Source of the DNA: Candidatus Rokuibacteriota bacterium
Lineage (GTDB): Bacteria; Methylomirabilota; Methylomirabilia; Rokubacteriales; CSP1-6
DNA: 64,000 nt
Assembly: GCA_016188005.1 (NCBI GenBank)
Contig: JACPIQ010000035.1
Location: 1 to 64,000 of the forward strand
Direction: 5' to 3'
The notes beneath the pieces were generated by a model. It was not told the origin of the DNA and did no database searches. It saw only the letters and a program-made list of their open reading frames with translations. The position numbers and the translations under genes are program-made. Of the stretch, positions 24,870-33,975 are shown one piece after another (the first letter of the stretch is position 1; each line of letters starts with the position of its first letter).

Positions 24870-25744
24870 GACGCCCGCCCCCCGAGGAGCCCCGTGGGGC
24901 GCACGAGGAGCACGACGACGAGCAGCACGTAGGCCACCGCCTCGTTGACCTGGGTCGTGAGGAACAGGGAGGAGAGCTGCTCGATCAGCCCCAGCAGGAG
25001 CCCGCCCAGGAGGGCGCCCGGGTAGTTCCCGGCCCCACCCAGCACGATCACGAGGAAGGACTTGAAGGTGTAGACCTGTCCCATCTCCGGCTGGATCGCC
25101 ACCATCACTGCCACGAGCGAGCCGCCCGCCGCGGCCAGGGCCGAGGCCAGGCCGAAGGCGATGGCGTGGACGCGCCCGACGTTGATGCCGCAGACCTGGG
25201 CCACCTCCCGGCTCTGGGAGACGGCGCGGATCGCCTTGCCGAGCCGCGTCTTCTGCAGGAACAGGAAGGCTGCGGCGGTGATCGCCACCGCGATGGCGCA
25301 GGCGATGACGCGCGACTTGGAGAAGGCGATGGGGCCGAGCACGAAGGCGCCCGTCAGGTACTCCACGGCCCGGAGGTCGGAGGTGAAGGCGAGCTGCGCC
25401 AGGTTCACGATCGCGATGGACACCCCGAAGGTCACGAGCAGCGAGGACAGCTCGGGGGCGTCCACCACGCGGTACACGAGGAAGCGCTGGAGGAGCACCC
25501 CGAGAAGGTAGAGGAGCGGCATGGAGACGAGCAGCGACAGATAGGGGTTGAGCCCCACCGTGCTGAAGAGCCAGAAGGTCACGTAGGCCCCGAGCATGAG
25601 GAGGGGGCCGTGGGCGACGTTGAGCACGCGCATGACGCCGAAGATGAGCCCGAGCCCGAGAGCCACCATGGCGTAGAGGGACCCCGCCAGGAGGCCGGAG
25701 ACGATCACCTGGCCCAGCATGGCGGGCGTGATGACGAGGCTCAT
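24866..25744 (-). CDS. livH: ABC transporter permease LivH
   Basis: 292 residues from the ATG at 25744. Typical LivH features are GLLAGSLYAMVALGLGLIFGVMRVLNVAHG at the N-terminus, the coupling loop FLQKTRLGKAIRAVSQSREVAQVCGINVGRVHAIAF, and VLGGAGNYPGALLGGLLLGL. Around eight membrane helices. It is translated from the operon led by the binding protein gene, from which it is separated by a strong hairpin. Companion to LivM. Confidence 0.94.
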   Translation of the reverse strand: MSLVITPAMLGQVIVSGLLAGSLYAMVALGLGLIFGVMRVLNVAHGPLLMLGAYVTFWLFSTVGLNPYLSLLVSMPLLYLLGVLLQRFLVYRVVDAPELSSLLVTFGVSIAIVNLAQLAFTSDLRAVEYLTGAFVLGPIAFSKSRVIACAIAVAITAAAFLFLQKTRLGKAIRAVSQSREVAQVCGINVGRVHAIAFGLASALAAAGGSLVAVMVAIQPEMGQVYTFKSFLVIVLGGAGNYPGALLGGLLLGLIEQLSSLFLTTQVNEAVAYVLLVVVLLVRPTGLLGGRAS

Positions 25745-25764
25745 GGGCGCTCCGGAACGCGCGA

Positions 25765-25790
25765 GCGCCCGCCGGGGAGCCGGCGGGCGC
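25765..25790 (-). terminator. Perfect 11-bp hairpin between livK-type and livH genes
   Basis: gcgcccgccgg (25765-25775) and ccggcgggcgc (25780-25790) are perfect arms around a 4-base loop, with no T-run on the minus strand. It probably attenuates or protects the 3' end, giving more binding protein than permease. Confidence 0.6.
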
Positions 25791-25821
25791 CCGCTGCCTT
25801 GGACCTCAGCGGCTCACCCGG

Positions 25822-27003
25822 CTACCGCTGGTTCCACGGCGGGGTGGGGAATCGCGCCTTGCCCCTGGCCACCTCGTCGGGCCAGACGGTGACCTTCTTG
25901 CCGTCCTGCCACTGGAGGATGACCATCTTGTGGGCGATCTGGAAGCCGTCCGGATCCACCTTGAAGTCGCCGAAGGCCGTCTTCGTCTCCAGCTTGAGCA
26001 GTTGCTCCCGCACCTTGTCGGCCTCCAGCGTCCCCGCCCGCTTCACCCCCTCGGCATAGATCAGGCAGCCCGCGTAGCCCGACGCCGAGTGGTACACCGG
26101 CTCCCGGTTGAACTTGCGCTTGTACCCCTCCAGGAACTCCCGCTGGCCCGGGTACGGCAGGGCCCCCTCCCACTGGGTGGCGCCGTAGACGTACTCGGCG
26201 TTCTGCTTGAGCAGGTCGTAGAACTCGGGCAGATCCCCACCGACGGTGACGCCGAACATCTTCGGGTTGACGTTCAGCTCCTTCATCTGCCGGGTGATGG
26301 CGACTGCGTCGTCGAAGTAGGTGGCGGCCGCGATCACATCTGGGTTCACCGCCTTGATCTTGGTGAGGAGCGCCGCGAAGTCGGTATGCCCCTTCGGGTA
26401 GGCCTCCTGGAGCACCACCCGCATGCCCAGCTTCTTGGCCAGCTCGGCCGTCCCGATGGCCGCGGACTTCGTGAAGAGGGTGTCCTCGTTGACGATGGCC
26501 AGGGTCTTGAGTCCGCGCTTGGCCGCCATGTCCACGAGCCCCTCCAGGTACACCTCGGCGGGGGAGATCACCATGAAGATGTACTTCCGTCCCTTCTTGA
26601 AGATGGAGGTGGTGGCGGCCAGCGGCGAGACCATGACCTTCTTGTACTTCTCCGTGACGTTGGCCACGGCCTCCGTGATGGGCGAGGAGTAGGGCCCCAT
26701 CACCGCATCCACCTTGTCCTCGGTGATGAGCTTCTCGTAGAGGCGCACCCCGGTCGCCGGCGTGGACTGGTCGTCGTAGACCACGAACTCGATCTTCCGC
26801 CCCAGGAGCCCGCCCTTCTTGTTGAGGTCCTCGGCGCAGAGCTCGTACCCTTCCTTCTGGTAGCTGCCGATCTTGCCGTAGGTCCCCGTCAGCGACAGGG
26901 ACGCGCCGACCCTGATGGGCGCCTGGGCCTGGGCCGGAAGGGCGCCGCACAGGACCGCCGCGACGGCGAGGGCGGCCGGGAGTTTCCAGGACGTGATCGC
27001 CAT
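25822..27003 (-). CDS. ABC transporter substrate-binding protein (LivJ/LivK type)
   Basis: 393 residues from an ATG at 27003 with a near-perfect AAGGAGG. A Sec signal peptide (LPAALAVAAVLCGALPAQAQA) precedes the periplasmic-binding fold: PIRVGASLSLTGTYGKIGSYQKEG, YDDQSTPATGVRLYEKLI, VDAVMGPYSSPITEAVANV and ATYFDDAVAITRQMKEL. This type I fold binds leucine-type amino acids, amides, short carboxylates or aromatic acids; the sequence does not settle which. It is first in the transporter operon and has its own promoter. Confidence 0.93.
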   Translation of the reverse strand: MAITSWKLPAALAVAAVLCGALPAQAQAPIRVGASLSLTGTYGKIGSYQKEGYELCAEDLNKKGGLLGRKIEFVVYDDQSTPATGVRLYEKLITEDKVDAVMGPYSSPITEAVANVTEKYKKVMVSPLAATTSIFKKGRKYIFMVISPAEVYLEGLVDMAAKRGLKTLAIVNEDTLFTKSAAIGTAELAKKLGMRVVLQEAYPKGHTDFAALLTKIKAVNPDVIAAATYFDDAVAITRQMKELNVNPKMFGVTVGGDLPEFYDLLKQNAEYVYGATQWEGALPYPGQREFLEGYKRKFNREPVYHSASGYAGCLIYAEGVKRAGTLEADKVREQLLKLETKTAFGDFKVDPDGFQIAHKMVILQWQDGKKVTVWPDEVARGKARFPTPPWNQR

Positions 27004-27061
27004 GATCGTCCTCCTTGAGGGCGGACCGCTGCGGGCGGCGGCCCGCGGGAAGTGGGCCTTG

Positions 27062-27090
27062 TTTCTACCAAACCGGGCCGGGGCTGTCAA
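27062..27090 (-). promoter_or_regulatory. Sigma70-like promoter of the minus-strand liv operon
   Basis: Read on the minus strand, TTGACA (27090-27085), a 17-base spacer and TAGAAA (27067-27062) lie about 59 bases before the binding-protein ATG. The -35 is consensus and the -10 is 4/6, separating this operon from the CitE gene upstream. Confidence 0.65.
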
Positions 27091-27110
27091 GGTTTCGCGG
27101 GCGCGTGCGC

Positions 27111-27995
27111 TCACAGGACACCGGCGCGGCGGGCGCGCTCGGCGATCTTCCGGGCCCGGGTGAGATGGGGCATGTCCATCATCTGCCCCTTCCAGGCGAA
27201 GGCCCCCGCGCCCCGGCGGGCCTCGGCCTCGAAGGCCGCGATGAGGGCCACCGCCTCCTCGGCCTCCTCCCGGGAGGGCGTGAAGACCTCGTTGATCACC
27301 GCCAGCTGCCCGGGATGGATGGAGATCTTCCCGGAGAAGCCCATCCACACCGCCTCCTCGCACTCGCGGCGCAACCCCTCGAGGTCGTGGATGTCGGTGT
27401 ACACCGTGTCGATGGCCTCCACCCCTGCCGCCGAGGCGGCCACGGCGCACATGACACGGGCATGCCGCGGGATGTCCAGGAACCGGCCCTCGGCGTCCCG
27501 GGTGCGGGGCAGCCCCATGGCGGCCGACAGGTCCTCGATGCCCCAGGAGATGGCGCAGACGCGTGGGCTGGCGGCGGCGGTCTCCTTGATGTTCAGCAGC
27601 CCCTCGGGCGTCTCCGTGGCGATGAGGAGGAGCCGGGTGGACCCGAACGGGATCCCGTGACGCTCCTCGAGGCGGTCGAGGATCGCCGCGACCTGGCGGA
27701 CATCGGCGGCGGTGCGAGGCTTCGGCATCATGTAGCCGTGGGGCCGCCCGACGATGGTCTCCTCGAGGTCTCCCTCCGCGTACTCGGAGAAGACCGGGTT
27801 CATCCGGACCCAGCGCTCGCGGCCGCCGAAGTCGAGGCTCTCGAGCCAGCCCCGCACGATGGGGCGCGTGGCGGTCTTCCGCTCAGGGGGCACGGAGTCC
27901 TCCAGATCGAGGATGAGCCCGTCGGCCGGCAGCGTGAGGGCCTTCTGCATCATCTTCTCGTTGCCGCCGGGAACGAAGTGGACCGAGCGACGCAT
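27111..27995 (-). CDS. HpcH/HpaI-fold CitE-like lyase (malyl-CoA lyase family)
   Basis: 294 residues of the CitE/malyl-CoA lyase (beta/alpha)8 family. RRSVHFVPGGNEKMMQKAL, LILDLEDSVPPERK (metal-site region), the catalytic Arg in WVRMNP, IATETPEGLLNIKE with the metal-binding Glu, WGIEDLSAAMG with the metal-binding Asp, and GKISIHPGQLAVIN at the lid are all present. It would cleave or form a malyl-, citramalyl- or beta-methylmalyl-CoA-type bond. The MaoC gene directly upstream (3-base gap) is the usual partner for interconversion of mesaconyl-CoA and beta-methylmalyl-CoA, so a C5 CoA pathway or glyoxylate/propionyl-CoA recovery is likely. Confidence 0.9.
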   Translation of the reverse strand: MRRSVHFVPGGNEKMMQKALTLPADGLILDLEDSVPPERKTATRPIVRGWLESLDFGGRERWVRMNPVFSEYAEGDLEETIVGRPHGYMMPKPRTAADVRQVAAILDRLEERHGIPFGSTRLLLIATETPEGLLNIKETAAASPRVCAISWGIEDLSAAMGLPRTRDAEGRFLDIPRHARVMCAVAASAAGVEAIDTVYTDIHDLEGLRRECEEAVWMGFSGKISIHPGQLAVINEVFTPSREEAEEAVALIAAFEAEARRGAGAFAWKGQMMDMPHLTRARKIAERARRAGVL

Positions 27996-27998
27996 GCC

Positions 27999-28451
27999 CT
28001 AGCCCGCCCGGCGCCGCATCATGGCCGCGCGCCGGCACCGCATGACGAGGTCCCCGTGCTGGTTCTTCGCCCGGTGCTCGAAGATCACGATGCCCCACTG
28101 GGGTCGTGACTTCGACTCCCGCTTCTCGACGACCTCGGTCTCCGCGTAGATCGTGTCGCCGTGGAAGACCGGCTTCGGGAACTCCACCTTCTCGAAGCCG
28201 AGGTTGCCCACCGTGGTCCCGAGCGTCGTCTCCCCGACGCTCAGGCCCACCGCGATGCCGAGCGTGAGCAGGCTATTGACCAGCGGCTTGCCGAACTCCG
28301 CCCGCTGGGCCGCGTGGAAGTCCACGTGGAGCGGCTGCGGGTTCATGGTCATGCAGGAGAACCAGACATTGTCGGCCTCGGTGATGGTGCGCCCGGGCTG
28401 GTGCTGGAACACCAGGCCCGGCACGAGCTCCTCGAACAGCTTCCCGGCCAT
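27999..28451 (-). CDS. MaoC-like hot-dog dehydratase (mesaconyl-CoA hydratase type)
   Basis: 150 residues from the ATG at 28451, with GAGGAG upstream. This single hot-dog protein contains [40 protein letters not shown] and [20 protein letters not shown]. The [10 protein letters not shown] variant of the hydratase-2 motif is what I recall for beta-methylmalyl-CoA dehydratases rather than fatty-acid R-hydratases, and the neighbour is a CitE-like lyase. It would add water to a branched enoyl-CoA. The two genes form a short operon ahead of the liv cluster. Confidence 0.88.
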   Translation of the reverse strand: MAGKLFEELVPGLVFQHQPGRTITEADNVWFSCMTMNPQPLHVDFHAAQRAEFGKPLVNSLLTLGIAVGLSVGETTLGTTVGNLGFEKVEFPKPVFHGDTIYAETEVVEKRESKSRPQWGIVIFEHRAKNQHGDLVMRCRRAAMMRRRAG

Positions 28452-28560
28452 TGGGGGCTCCTCTCTCTCGGGGGCCGTGGCGGCCCGCTCGCGCGCGTGA
28501 CGCCCCATGCTACCATGCGCCCCGCCGGGGCCGGCGGGCGGGACGGTGGGCCTGGGGCTA

Positions 28561-28590
28561 TTGACAGAGCCGCCTGAAGCGTCCTAACTA
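28561..28590 (+). promoter_or_regulatory. Candidate promoter of the plus-strand ABC/hydantoinase operon
   Basis: A consensus TTGACA at 28561-28566 is followed after 18 bases by a weak TAACTA (28585-28590). It lies about 55 bases before the ATG at 28646, in the divergent gap with the MaoC gene. The -10 is poor, so this is tentative. Confidence 0.35.
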
Positions 28591-28645
28591 GCGGACAGGC
28601 GCGGCCCGATCCTCCGTCAACACCACCAGCAAGGAGAGCACGGCC

Positions 28646-29875
28646 ATGACGACTCGCAGGAGATTCCTCAGGACGGTGGCCGGGGCCGGAGCGGCAGCCG
28701 GCGCGCTGGGATTCCCGCGCGTGCTGCGGGCGCAGGCGCGGGAGATCCTCGTCGGCGAGACCCACCCGCTCACGGGTGGGCTCGCGCGAGAAGGCAATCT
28801 CGGGAAGCAGGGCATCGAGCTGGCCGTCAACGAGATCAACGCGGCGGGCGGCATCAAGGCCCTGGGCGGCGCCCGGCTCAAGCTCATGGTCCTCGACAAC
28901 GAGTCGAAGCCCCCGGTGGCCATCTCCACGATGGAGCGCTTCAAGGACGCCGGGGCGGTGGCCGTCCTGGGGCCCTACGCCTCGGGGCTGGCCTTCGTGA
29001 CGACGCAGGAAGCGGAGAAGTACCGCATCCCCCACGTGCTCGACGTCGCTGTCGCCGACGGCATCACCGAGCGCGGCTTCAAGTACACCTTCCGCCTCGG
29101 CCCGAGCGCCGGCATGGGCGCCCGGACCACCGTGGAATACCTGGGTGGGCTCACCCGCGAGATGCGTCTCGGGCTCAAGCGCGTGGTGCTGATCCACGAG
29201 GATGGCCTCTTCGGCAAGTCCACCGCGGACACGCTGGAGAAGCTCCTGCCGGGCATCGGCATGCAGGTGATCGAGCGCATCCCCCACAGTGCCGCGGCCC
29301 CCTCGCTCAACAACGAGGTGCTGAAGATCAAGGCGGCCAAGGCGGACATCGTGATCCCGTCCACCTACTACCCGGCGCACTCGCTCATCATCCGCACCAT
29401 GGCCGAGCAGCGGGTGGACGTGGGCGCCATCCTCTCGGTGTACGGCGGGGCAGGCAGCCAGTACCGCTTCATCAAGGACGTGGGCAAGCTCGCCGACTAC
29501 ATGCTCGACGGCAACCACTGGTACAACCCGAAGCATCCGCGCATCACGGGCATCATCGCGGCCTTCGAGCGGGCCTACAGCCAGCCGTTCGCCTACGAGT
29601 GGATGCTCGCCTACCAGTCGGCCTGGGTGCTCAAGGACGCCCTCGAGCGGGCCGGCGCCACAGACCGCGACAAGGTCCGCGAGGCCCTGGCCCGGACGCG
29701 CCTCACGAACCAGATCGTTCCCTATCCGATCTCCTTCGACGAGAAGGGCCAGAACCCCGGGGCCCGCCCGCTCCTGATGCAGGTGCAGCAGGGGCGCATC
29801 GCCGTCGTGTACCCCGGCGAGTTCGCGGAGACCAAGCCGGTGATCCCCGTCCCCGCCTGGGACAAGCGGATGTGA
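28646..29875 (+). CDS. ABC transporter substrate-binding protein with Tat-type signal
   Basis: 409 residues starting at an ATG with AAGGAGA. The signal MTTRRRFLRTVAGAGAAAGA has a twin-arginine motif (RRRFLR), so export by Tat of a folded protein is likely. The mature part is a Leu/Ile/Val-type binding protein: EILVGETHPLTGGLAREG, GIELAVNEINAAGGI, VAVLGPYASGLAFVTTQEAE, VLIHEDGLFGKSTADTLEK. It opens an operon of LivH, LivM, LivG, hydantoinase, hydrolase and LivF genes. The enzymes point to a cyclic ureide, hydantoin or pyrimidine-derived ligand, which is inference. Confidence 0.93.
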   Translation: MTTRRRFLRTVAGAGAAAGALGFPRVLRAQAREILVGETHPLTGGLAREGNLGKQGIELAVNEINAAGGIKALGGARLKLMVLDNESKPPVAISTMERFKDAGAVAVLGPYASGLAFVTTQEAEKYRIPHVLDVAVADGITERGFKYTFRLGPSAGMGARTTVEYLGGLTREMRLGLKRVVLIHEDGLFGKSTADTLEKLLPGIGMQVIERIPHSAAAPSLNNEVLKIKAAKADIVIPSTYYPAHSLIIRTMAEQRVDVGAILSVYGGAGSQYRFIKDVGKLADYMLDGNHWYNPKHPRITGIIAAFERAYSQPFAYEWMLAYQSAWVLKDALERAGATDRDKVREALARTRLTNQIVPYPISFDEKGQNPGARPLLMQVQQGRIAVVYPGEFAETKPVIPVPAWDKRM

Positions 29876-29912
29876 CTGAGGGCCGCCGGCCCCCGCCGCC
29901 CCGCGCTCCCGC

Positions 29913-30785
29913 ATGAGCGCTGAGGTCATCCTGTCGAGCCTCGCCAATGGCGTCATGCTCGGCGGCCTCTACGCGCTCGTGGCGCTCGGGCTGACCCTCA
30001 TCTTCGGCGTCATGAAGGTGATCAACTTCGCCCACGGCTCGCTCATGATGCTCTCGATGTACGCGAGCTTCTGGCTGGCCACGCGCGCGGGTCTGGACCC
30101 CTATCTCTCGCTCCTGGTGACCCTCCCCGCCGCCTTCGGCGTCGGCTACGCCATCCAGCGGGCCGTCATCGCGCCGGTGCTGCGGGCCCCCGAGCACAAC
30201 CAGCTCCTGATGACGCTGGGGCTGGCGCTCTTCCTCGACAACCTCGCGCTGGTGGTATTCAGGGCCGACCCGCGCACGCTGCTCGTCGCCTATTCCCAGA
30301 CGACGGTGCCGCTGGGGTCAATCCGCCTCAACCTCCCCCGCCTGCTGGCCTTCGCCGGCGCGCTCGTGATCTCGGGGCTCCTCTGGCTCTTCCTCAAGCG
30401 GACGGCTCTCGGCCGGGCGCTCCGGGCATCCGCCGAGGAGCGCGATGGGGCGGCGCTCTGCGGCATCCCCGTGGGGCGCGTCCACGCCACGGCCTTCGGC
30501 ATCGGGACGGCCTGCGTGGCCGCGGCGGGCGCCATGGCCCTGCCCTTCTTCTACGTGTCGCCGGAGGTGGGGAACACCTTCGTCATCACCGCCTTCGTCG
30601 TGGTGGTGCTGGGGGGACTGGGCTCCTTCCCCGGTGCCCTGGTGGGCGGGCTCCTGGTGGGCGTGGTGGAGTCCCTCGGCGGGCTCTACGTCCACGGCTC
30701 GCTGGCCCAGATCGGGATCTTCGGCCTCTTCGTCGCCGTGCTGCTGATCCGGCCGGCGGGGCTCCTGGGGGCGCGCCATGCGTAG
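29913..30785 (+). CDS. livH: ABC transporter permease LivH (second system)
   Basis: 290 residues. VILSSLANGVMLGGLYALVA, LGLTLIFGVMKVINFAHGSL, the coupling loop FLKRTALGRALRASAEERDG and VVLGGLGSFPGALVGGLLVG are standard for LivH. Eight or so membrane helices. It overlaps the LivM gene by 8 bases and forms the membrane channel with it. Confidence 0.94.
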   Translation: MSAEVILSSLANGVMLGGLYALVALGLTLIFGVMKVINFAHGSLMMLSMYASFWLATRAGLDPYLSLLVTLPAAFGVGYAIQRAVIAPVLRAPEHNQLLMTLGLALFLDNLALVVFRADPRTLLVAYSQTTVPLGSIRLNLPRLLAFAGALVISGLLWLFLKRTALGRALRASAEERDGAALCGIPVGRVHATAFGIGTACVAAAGAMALPFFYVSPEVGNTFVITAFVVVVLGGLGSFPGALVGGLLVGVVESLGGLYVHGSLAQIGIFGLFVAVLLIRPAGLLGARHA

Positions 30786-31743
30786 GACGGCCGCGGGGCT
30801 CGGGCTCCTGGTGGCCGCCGCGGCCGCCCCGCTCCTCGTCCGCTCCGAGTACGTCATCGGGACGCTCACCCTCATGTGCTTCTTCGCCTTCGTCGGTCAG
30901 GGCTGGAACATCCTCGGCGGCTACGCCGGCCAGTTCTCCTTCGGGCATGCCCTCTTCTTCGGGATCGGGGCCTACACCTCGAGCCTCTGCTTCCTCAAGG
31001 CGGGACTCACCCCGTGGGTCGGCATGTGGCTGGGCGCCGCCGCCGCCGTCCTGGTGGGCCTCGTCACGGGACACCTGTCGTTCCGCTACGGGCTCCGCGG
31101 CGCCTACTTCGCCCTCGTCATGCTGGCCGTCGCCGAGATCTTCCGCGTGGCCGCCACCAACTGGGATTATGTCGGTGGCTCCTTCGGCATCCTCGTGCCG
31201 CTCCAGGGACATGCGCCCCGGCTCTTCCAGTTCGGGGACAAGCGGCATTTCTACTACGTGATCCTCGCGATGCTGCTCGCGGTCACCTGGGGGGTGGCGC
31301 GACTCGAGCGCTCGCGCCTGGGCTACCAGATGATCGCCATCCGCGAGAACGAGGCCGCTGCCGATGCCCTCGGCATCGACCCCTACCGGGTGAAGCTCGC
31401 CGCCATGGCGCTGTCAGCCGCGATCACCGCGCTCGGCGGGGCATTCTACGCGCAGTACTTCTCCTATGTGGACCCCACCATCGGCTTCGGCCCGGGCAAC
31501 TCCATCGAGATCCTCCTCCGGCCCATCATCGGCGGCGCCGGGACCCTCTGGGGCCCGCTCCTCGGCGCCGTGCTGCTGGGGCTCCTGGGTGAGTCCACGC
31601 GCGGCCTCGTCAGGAGCTACGCGGGCCTCCACCTCATGCTCTACGGCGTGATCCTCATGGGCGCGGTGGTGTTCCTCCCGCGCGGGGTGATGGGGGCGCT
31701 CCGGAGCCTGGGCGGGGGTGCCGGGGAGCGCGCCCGGGCATGA
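30778..31743 (+). CDS. livM: ABC transporter permease LivM (second system)
   Basis: 321 residues. The LivM pattern GQGWNILGGYAGQFSFGHAL, FFGIGAYTSS, RGAYFALVMLAVAEIFRVAA, the coupling loop SRLGYQMIAIRENEAAADAL and GGAGTLWGPLLGAVLLG are all found. Starts within the livH end and overlaps livG by 4 bases (ATGA), showing tight translational coupling. The C-terminal tail is Gly/Arg-rich. Confidence 0.94.
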   Translation: MRRTAAGLGLLVAAAAAPLLVRSEYVIGTLTLMCFFAFVGQGWNILGGYAGQFSFGHALFFGIGAYTSSLCFLKAGLTPWVGMWLGAAAAVLVGLVTGHLSFRYGLRGAYFALVMLAVAEIFRVAATNWDYVGGSFGILVPLQGHAPRLFQFGDKRHFYYVILAMLLAVTWGVARLERSRLGYQMIAIRENEAAADALGIDPYRVKLAAMALSAAITALGGAFYAQYFSYVDPTIGFGPGNSIEILLRPIIGGAGTLWGPLLGAVLLGLLGESTRGLVRSYAGLHLMLYGVILMGAVVFLPRGVMGALRSLGGGAGERARA

Positions 31744-32471
31744 TGCTCATCGACGTCCGCGCGCTGTCCCGACGCTTCGGCGGACTCCAGGCGCTCTCGG
31801 AGGTGAGCCTGTCGCTGGCGCGGGGGGAGATCCTCGGGCTCATCGGCCCCAACGGAGCCGGGAAGACGACCCTCTTCTCCGCGGTCACCGGCTTCCTGCG
31901 CCCGGACACCGGGAGCGTGTGGCTGGACGGGCAGGAGATCACGGGACTGCCGCCTCACGCGATCTGCCGGCGCGGGCTGGCTCGGACCTTCCAGCTCGTC
32001 CAGCCCTTCCCCGAGTTGACCGTGGCGGACAACGTCATGGTCGGCGCCTTCAACCGGACCCGTTCGGCTGCGGCGGCGCGGCGGCGGGCCCTCGAGGTGC
32101 TGGAGCTGACCGGCCTCGGCCCTCTGGCCCGGAGGCCCGCCCACGCGCTGTCGATCGGGCTCCGCAAGCGCCTCGAGCTGGCGCGGGCGCTGGCCACGGG
32201 GCCGCGCGCGCTGCTCCTGGACGAGGTGATGTCGGGGCTCACGCCCACCGAGGTCCGGGAGACCGCGGAGGTGATCCGCGGCATCCGGGACGGGGGCGTG
32301 GCCATCATCGTCATCGAGCACGTCATGGCGGCGGTGATGGAGCTGTCCGACCGGATCGCCGTCCTCCATCACGGCGAGCTGATCGCCACCGGGTCCCCCG
32401 CCGAGATCGCGCAGGACCGCCGCGTGATCGACGCCTATCTCGGCGAGCCCCTGACAGACTGGAACGCGTGA
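31740..32471 (+). CDS. livG: ABC transporter ATPase LivG (second system)
   Basis: 243 residues. Walker A GPNGAGKTT, the Q-loop region RTFQLVQPFPELTV, a degenerate signature LSIGLRKRLELARAL, Walker B LLLDEVMSGLTP (Val for the usual Pro after Glu) and the switch His in VIEHVMAAVMEL are visible. The LSIGLRK signature departs from LSGGQ but retains the key Ser and Gly seen in other LivG proteins. It ends 1 base before the hydantoinase gene. Confidence 0.93.
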   Translation: MMLIDVRALSRRFGGLQALSEVSLSLARGEILGLIGPNGAGKTTLFSAVTGFLRPDTGSVWLDGQEITGLPPHAICRRGLARTFQLVQPFPELTVADNVMVGAFNRTRSAAAARRRALEVLELTGLGPLARRPAHALSIGLRKRLELARALATGPRALLLDEVMSGLTPTEVRETAEVIRGIRDGGVAIIVIEHVMAAVMELSDRIAVLHHGELIATGSPAEIAQDRRVIDAYLGEPLTDWNA

Positions 32472-32472
32472 C

Positions 32473-33975
32473 ATGGCCGACCGCCCTCCCCTCGATCTCC
32501 TCATCAAGCGGGTGCGGGTCGTGCGCCCCCACCGACCCACGGTGGATCTCATGGACCTCGGGGTCCGCGACGGCCGCTTCGTCCGCATCGCGCCGGAGCT
32601 CCCGGCGTCCGAGGCGCAGCGGGTCTACGACGCCGACCACCTCCTCGGCTTCCCGGGCGTGGTGGATGCTCACACCCACGTGGGGATCTACGCGCCGCTC
32701 GGGGAGGACGCGGTGACCGAGAGCCGGGCGGCCGCTACTGGCGGCGTCACGACCATGCTCACCTATTTCCGCAGCGGCCAGTACTATCTCAACCGCGGTG
32801 GCCCGTACGCGGAGCTCTTCCCCGAGGTGCTCCGCCTGTCGCGGGACCGCTACTGGGCGGACTACGGCTACCACCTGGCGCCCATCGACGGCCGGCAGAT
32901 CGGGGAGATGGAGGACCTCGCCACCGGGCACGGCGTGCCATCCTTCAAGATCTTCATGTTCTACGGCGGCCACGGGCTGCACGGCGCGGCAGACCGGGAC
33001 GCCCAGCGGCGGTTCCTCATGATCGGCGAAGAGGACAGCTACGATCTCGCGCACTTCGAGTTCGTCATGCGCGCGGCGGCACGCGTGCAGCAGGCGCACC
33101 CGCACCTGGCCGAGCACGTGAGCGTGAGTCTGCACTGCGAGGTCGCCGACATCCTCAACGCCTATACGCGCCTGGCGCAGCGGGACGCCTCGCTCTCCGG
33201 GCTCAGGGCCTACAGTGCCGCCAGGCCGCCGCATGCCGAGGGGCTCGCGGTGTGGATCGCCGCCTACCTGGCGCACGAGACCGGGTGCCGGAACATCAAT
33301 CTCCTGCACCTCTCCTCGCGCAAGGCGCTGGAAGCCGCGCTCCTGGTCCCGCAGGCCTTCCCGCAGGTCGAGGTCCGGCGCGAGGTCACGGTGGGGCACC
33401 TCCTGCTCGATACGGAGGCCCCCACGGGCGTGCGGGCCAAGGTCAACCCGCCGATCCGGGCCCGCGAGGACGTCGAGTTCCTGTGGGAGATGCTCCTCGC
33501 AGGCAAGGTGGACTGGATCGTGAGCGACCACGCCTGCTGCGCGACCGAGGCCAAGGTTGCCGCCGAGCGCCCCGACGACATCTGGCTGGCGAAGTCGGGC
33601 TTCGGCGGCACCGAGTACCTGCTCTCCGGCGTCTTCAGCGAGGGGAGCCGGCGCGGCATGGCCTACCACCACATGGCGGAGGTGCTCTCGTGGAACCCGG
33701 CCCGCCGCTTCGGGCTCGGCGGCAAGGGCGACATCGCCCCCGGCTACGATGCCGACCTGGCGCTCCTCGATCCGGCGCGGACCTTCACGGTGCGGGCCGC
33801 CGAGTCCGAGTCGGCGCAGGGCTACACGCCCTTCGAGGGTCAGGAGCTCAGGGGCCGGGTCCGCGCCACCTTCCTGCGCGGGCATCTGGTGTACGACAGG
33901 GGGACGATCGTGAGCCCGCCGGTGGGCCAGTACATCCCGCGCCCCTCGCCGGCGCCGGGCGGTGGCGCGCCGTGA
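32473..33975 (+). CDS. Dihydropyrimidinase/hydantoinase family amidohydrolase
   Basis: A 500-residue cyclic amidohydrolase with a full binuclear metal site: HTH (67-69), the carbamylated Lys159 in SFKIFMFYGG, His221 in SLHCEVADI, His279 in NLLHLSS and Asp352 in VSDHACC. The C-terminal beta-sandwich ends GQELRGRVRATFLRGHLVYD. It would open a hydantoin, dihydropyrimidine or related cyclic amide or imide. Lying between the transporter ATPase genes, it is likely to act on the imported compound. Substrate specificity loops cannot be assigned by eye; allantoinase or phenylhydantoinase activity is possible. Confidence 0.93.
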   Translation: MADRPPLDLLIKRVRVVRPHRPTVDLMDLGVRDGRFVRIAPELPASEAQRVYDADHLLGFPGVVDAHTHVGIYAPLGEDAVTESRAAATGGVTTMLTYFRSGQYYLNRGGPYAELFPEVLRLSRDRYWADYGYHLAPIDGRQIGEMEDLATGHGVPSFKIFMFYGGHGLHGAADRDAQRRFLMIGEEDSYDLAHFEFVMRAAARVQQAHPHLAEHVSVSLHCEVADILNAYTRLAQRDASLSGLRAYSAARPPHAEGLAVWIAAYLAHETGCRNINLLHLSSRKALEAALLVPQAFPQVEVRREVTVGHLLLDTEAPTGVRAKVNPPIRAREDVEFLWEMLLAGKVDWIVSDHACCATEAKVAAERPDDIWLAKSGFGGTEYLLSGVFSEGSRRGMAYHHMAEVLSWNPARRFGLGGKGDIAPGYDADLALLDPARTFTVRAAESESAQGYTPFEGQELRGRVRATFLRGHLVYDRGTIVSPPVGQYIPRPSPAPGGGAP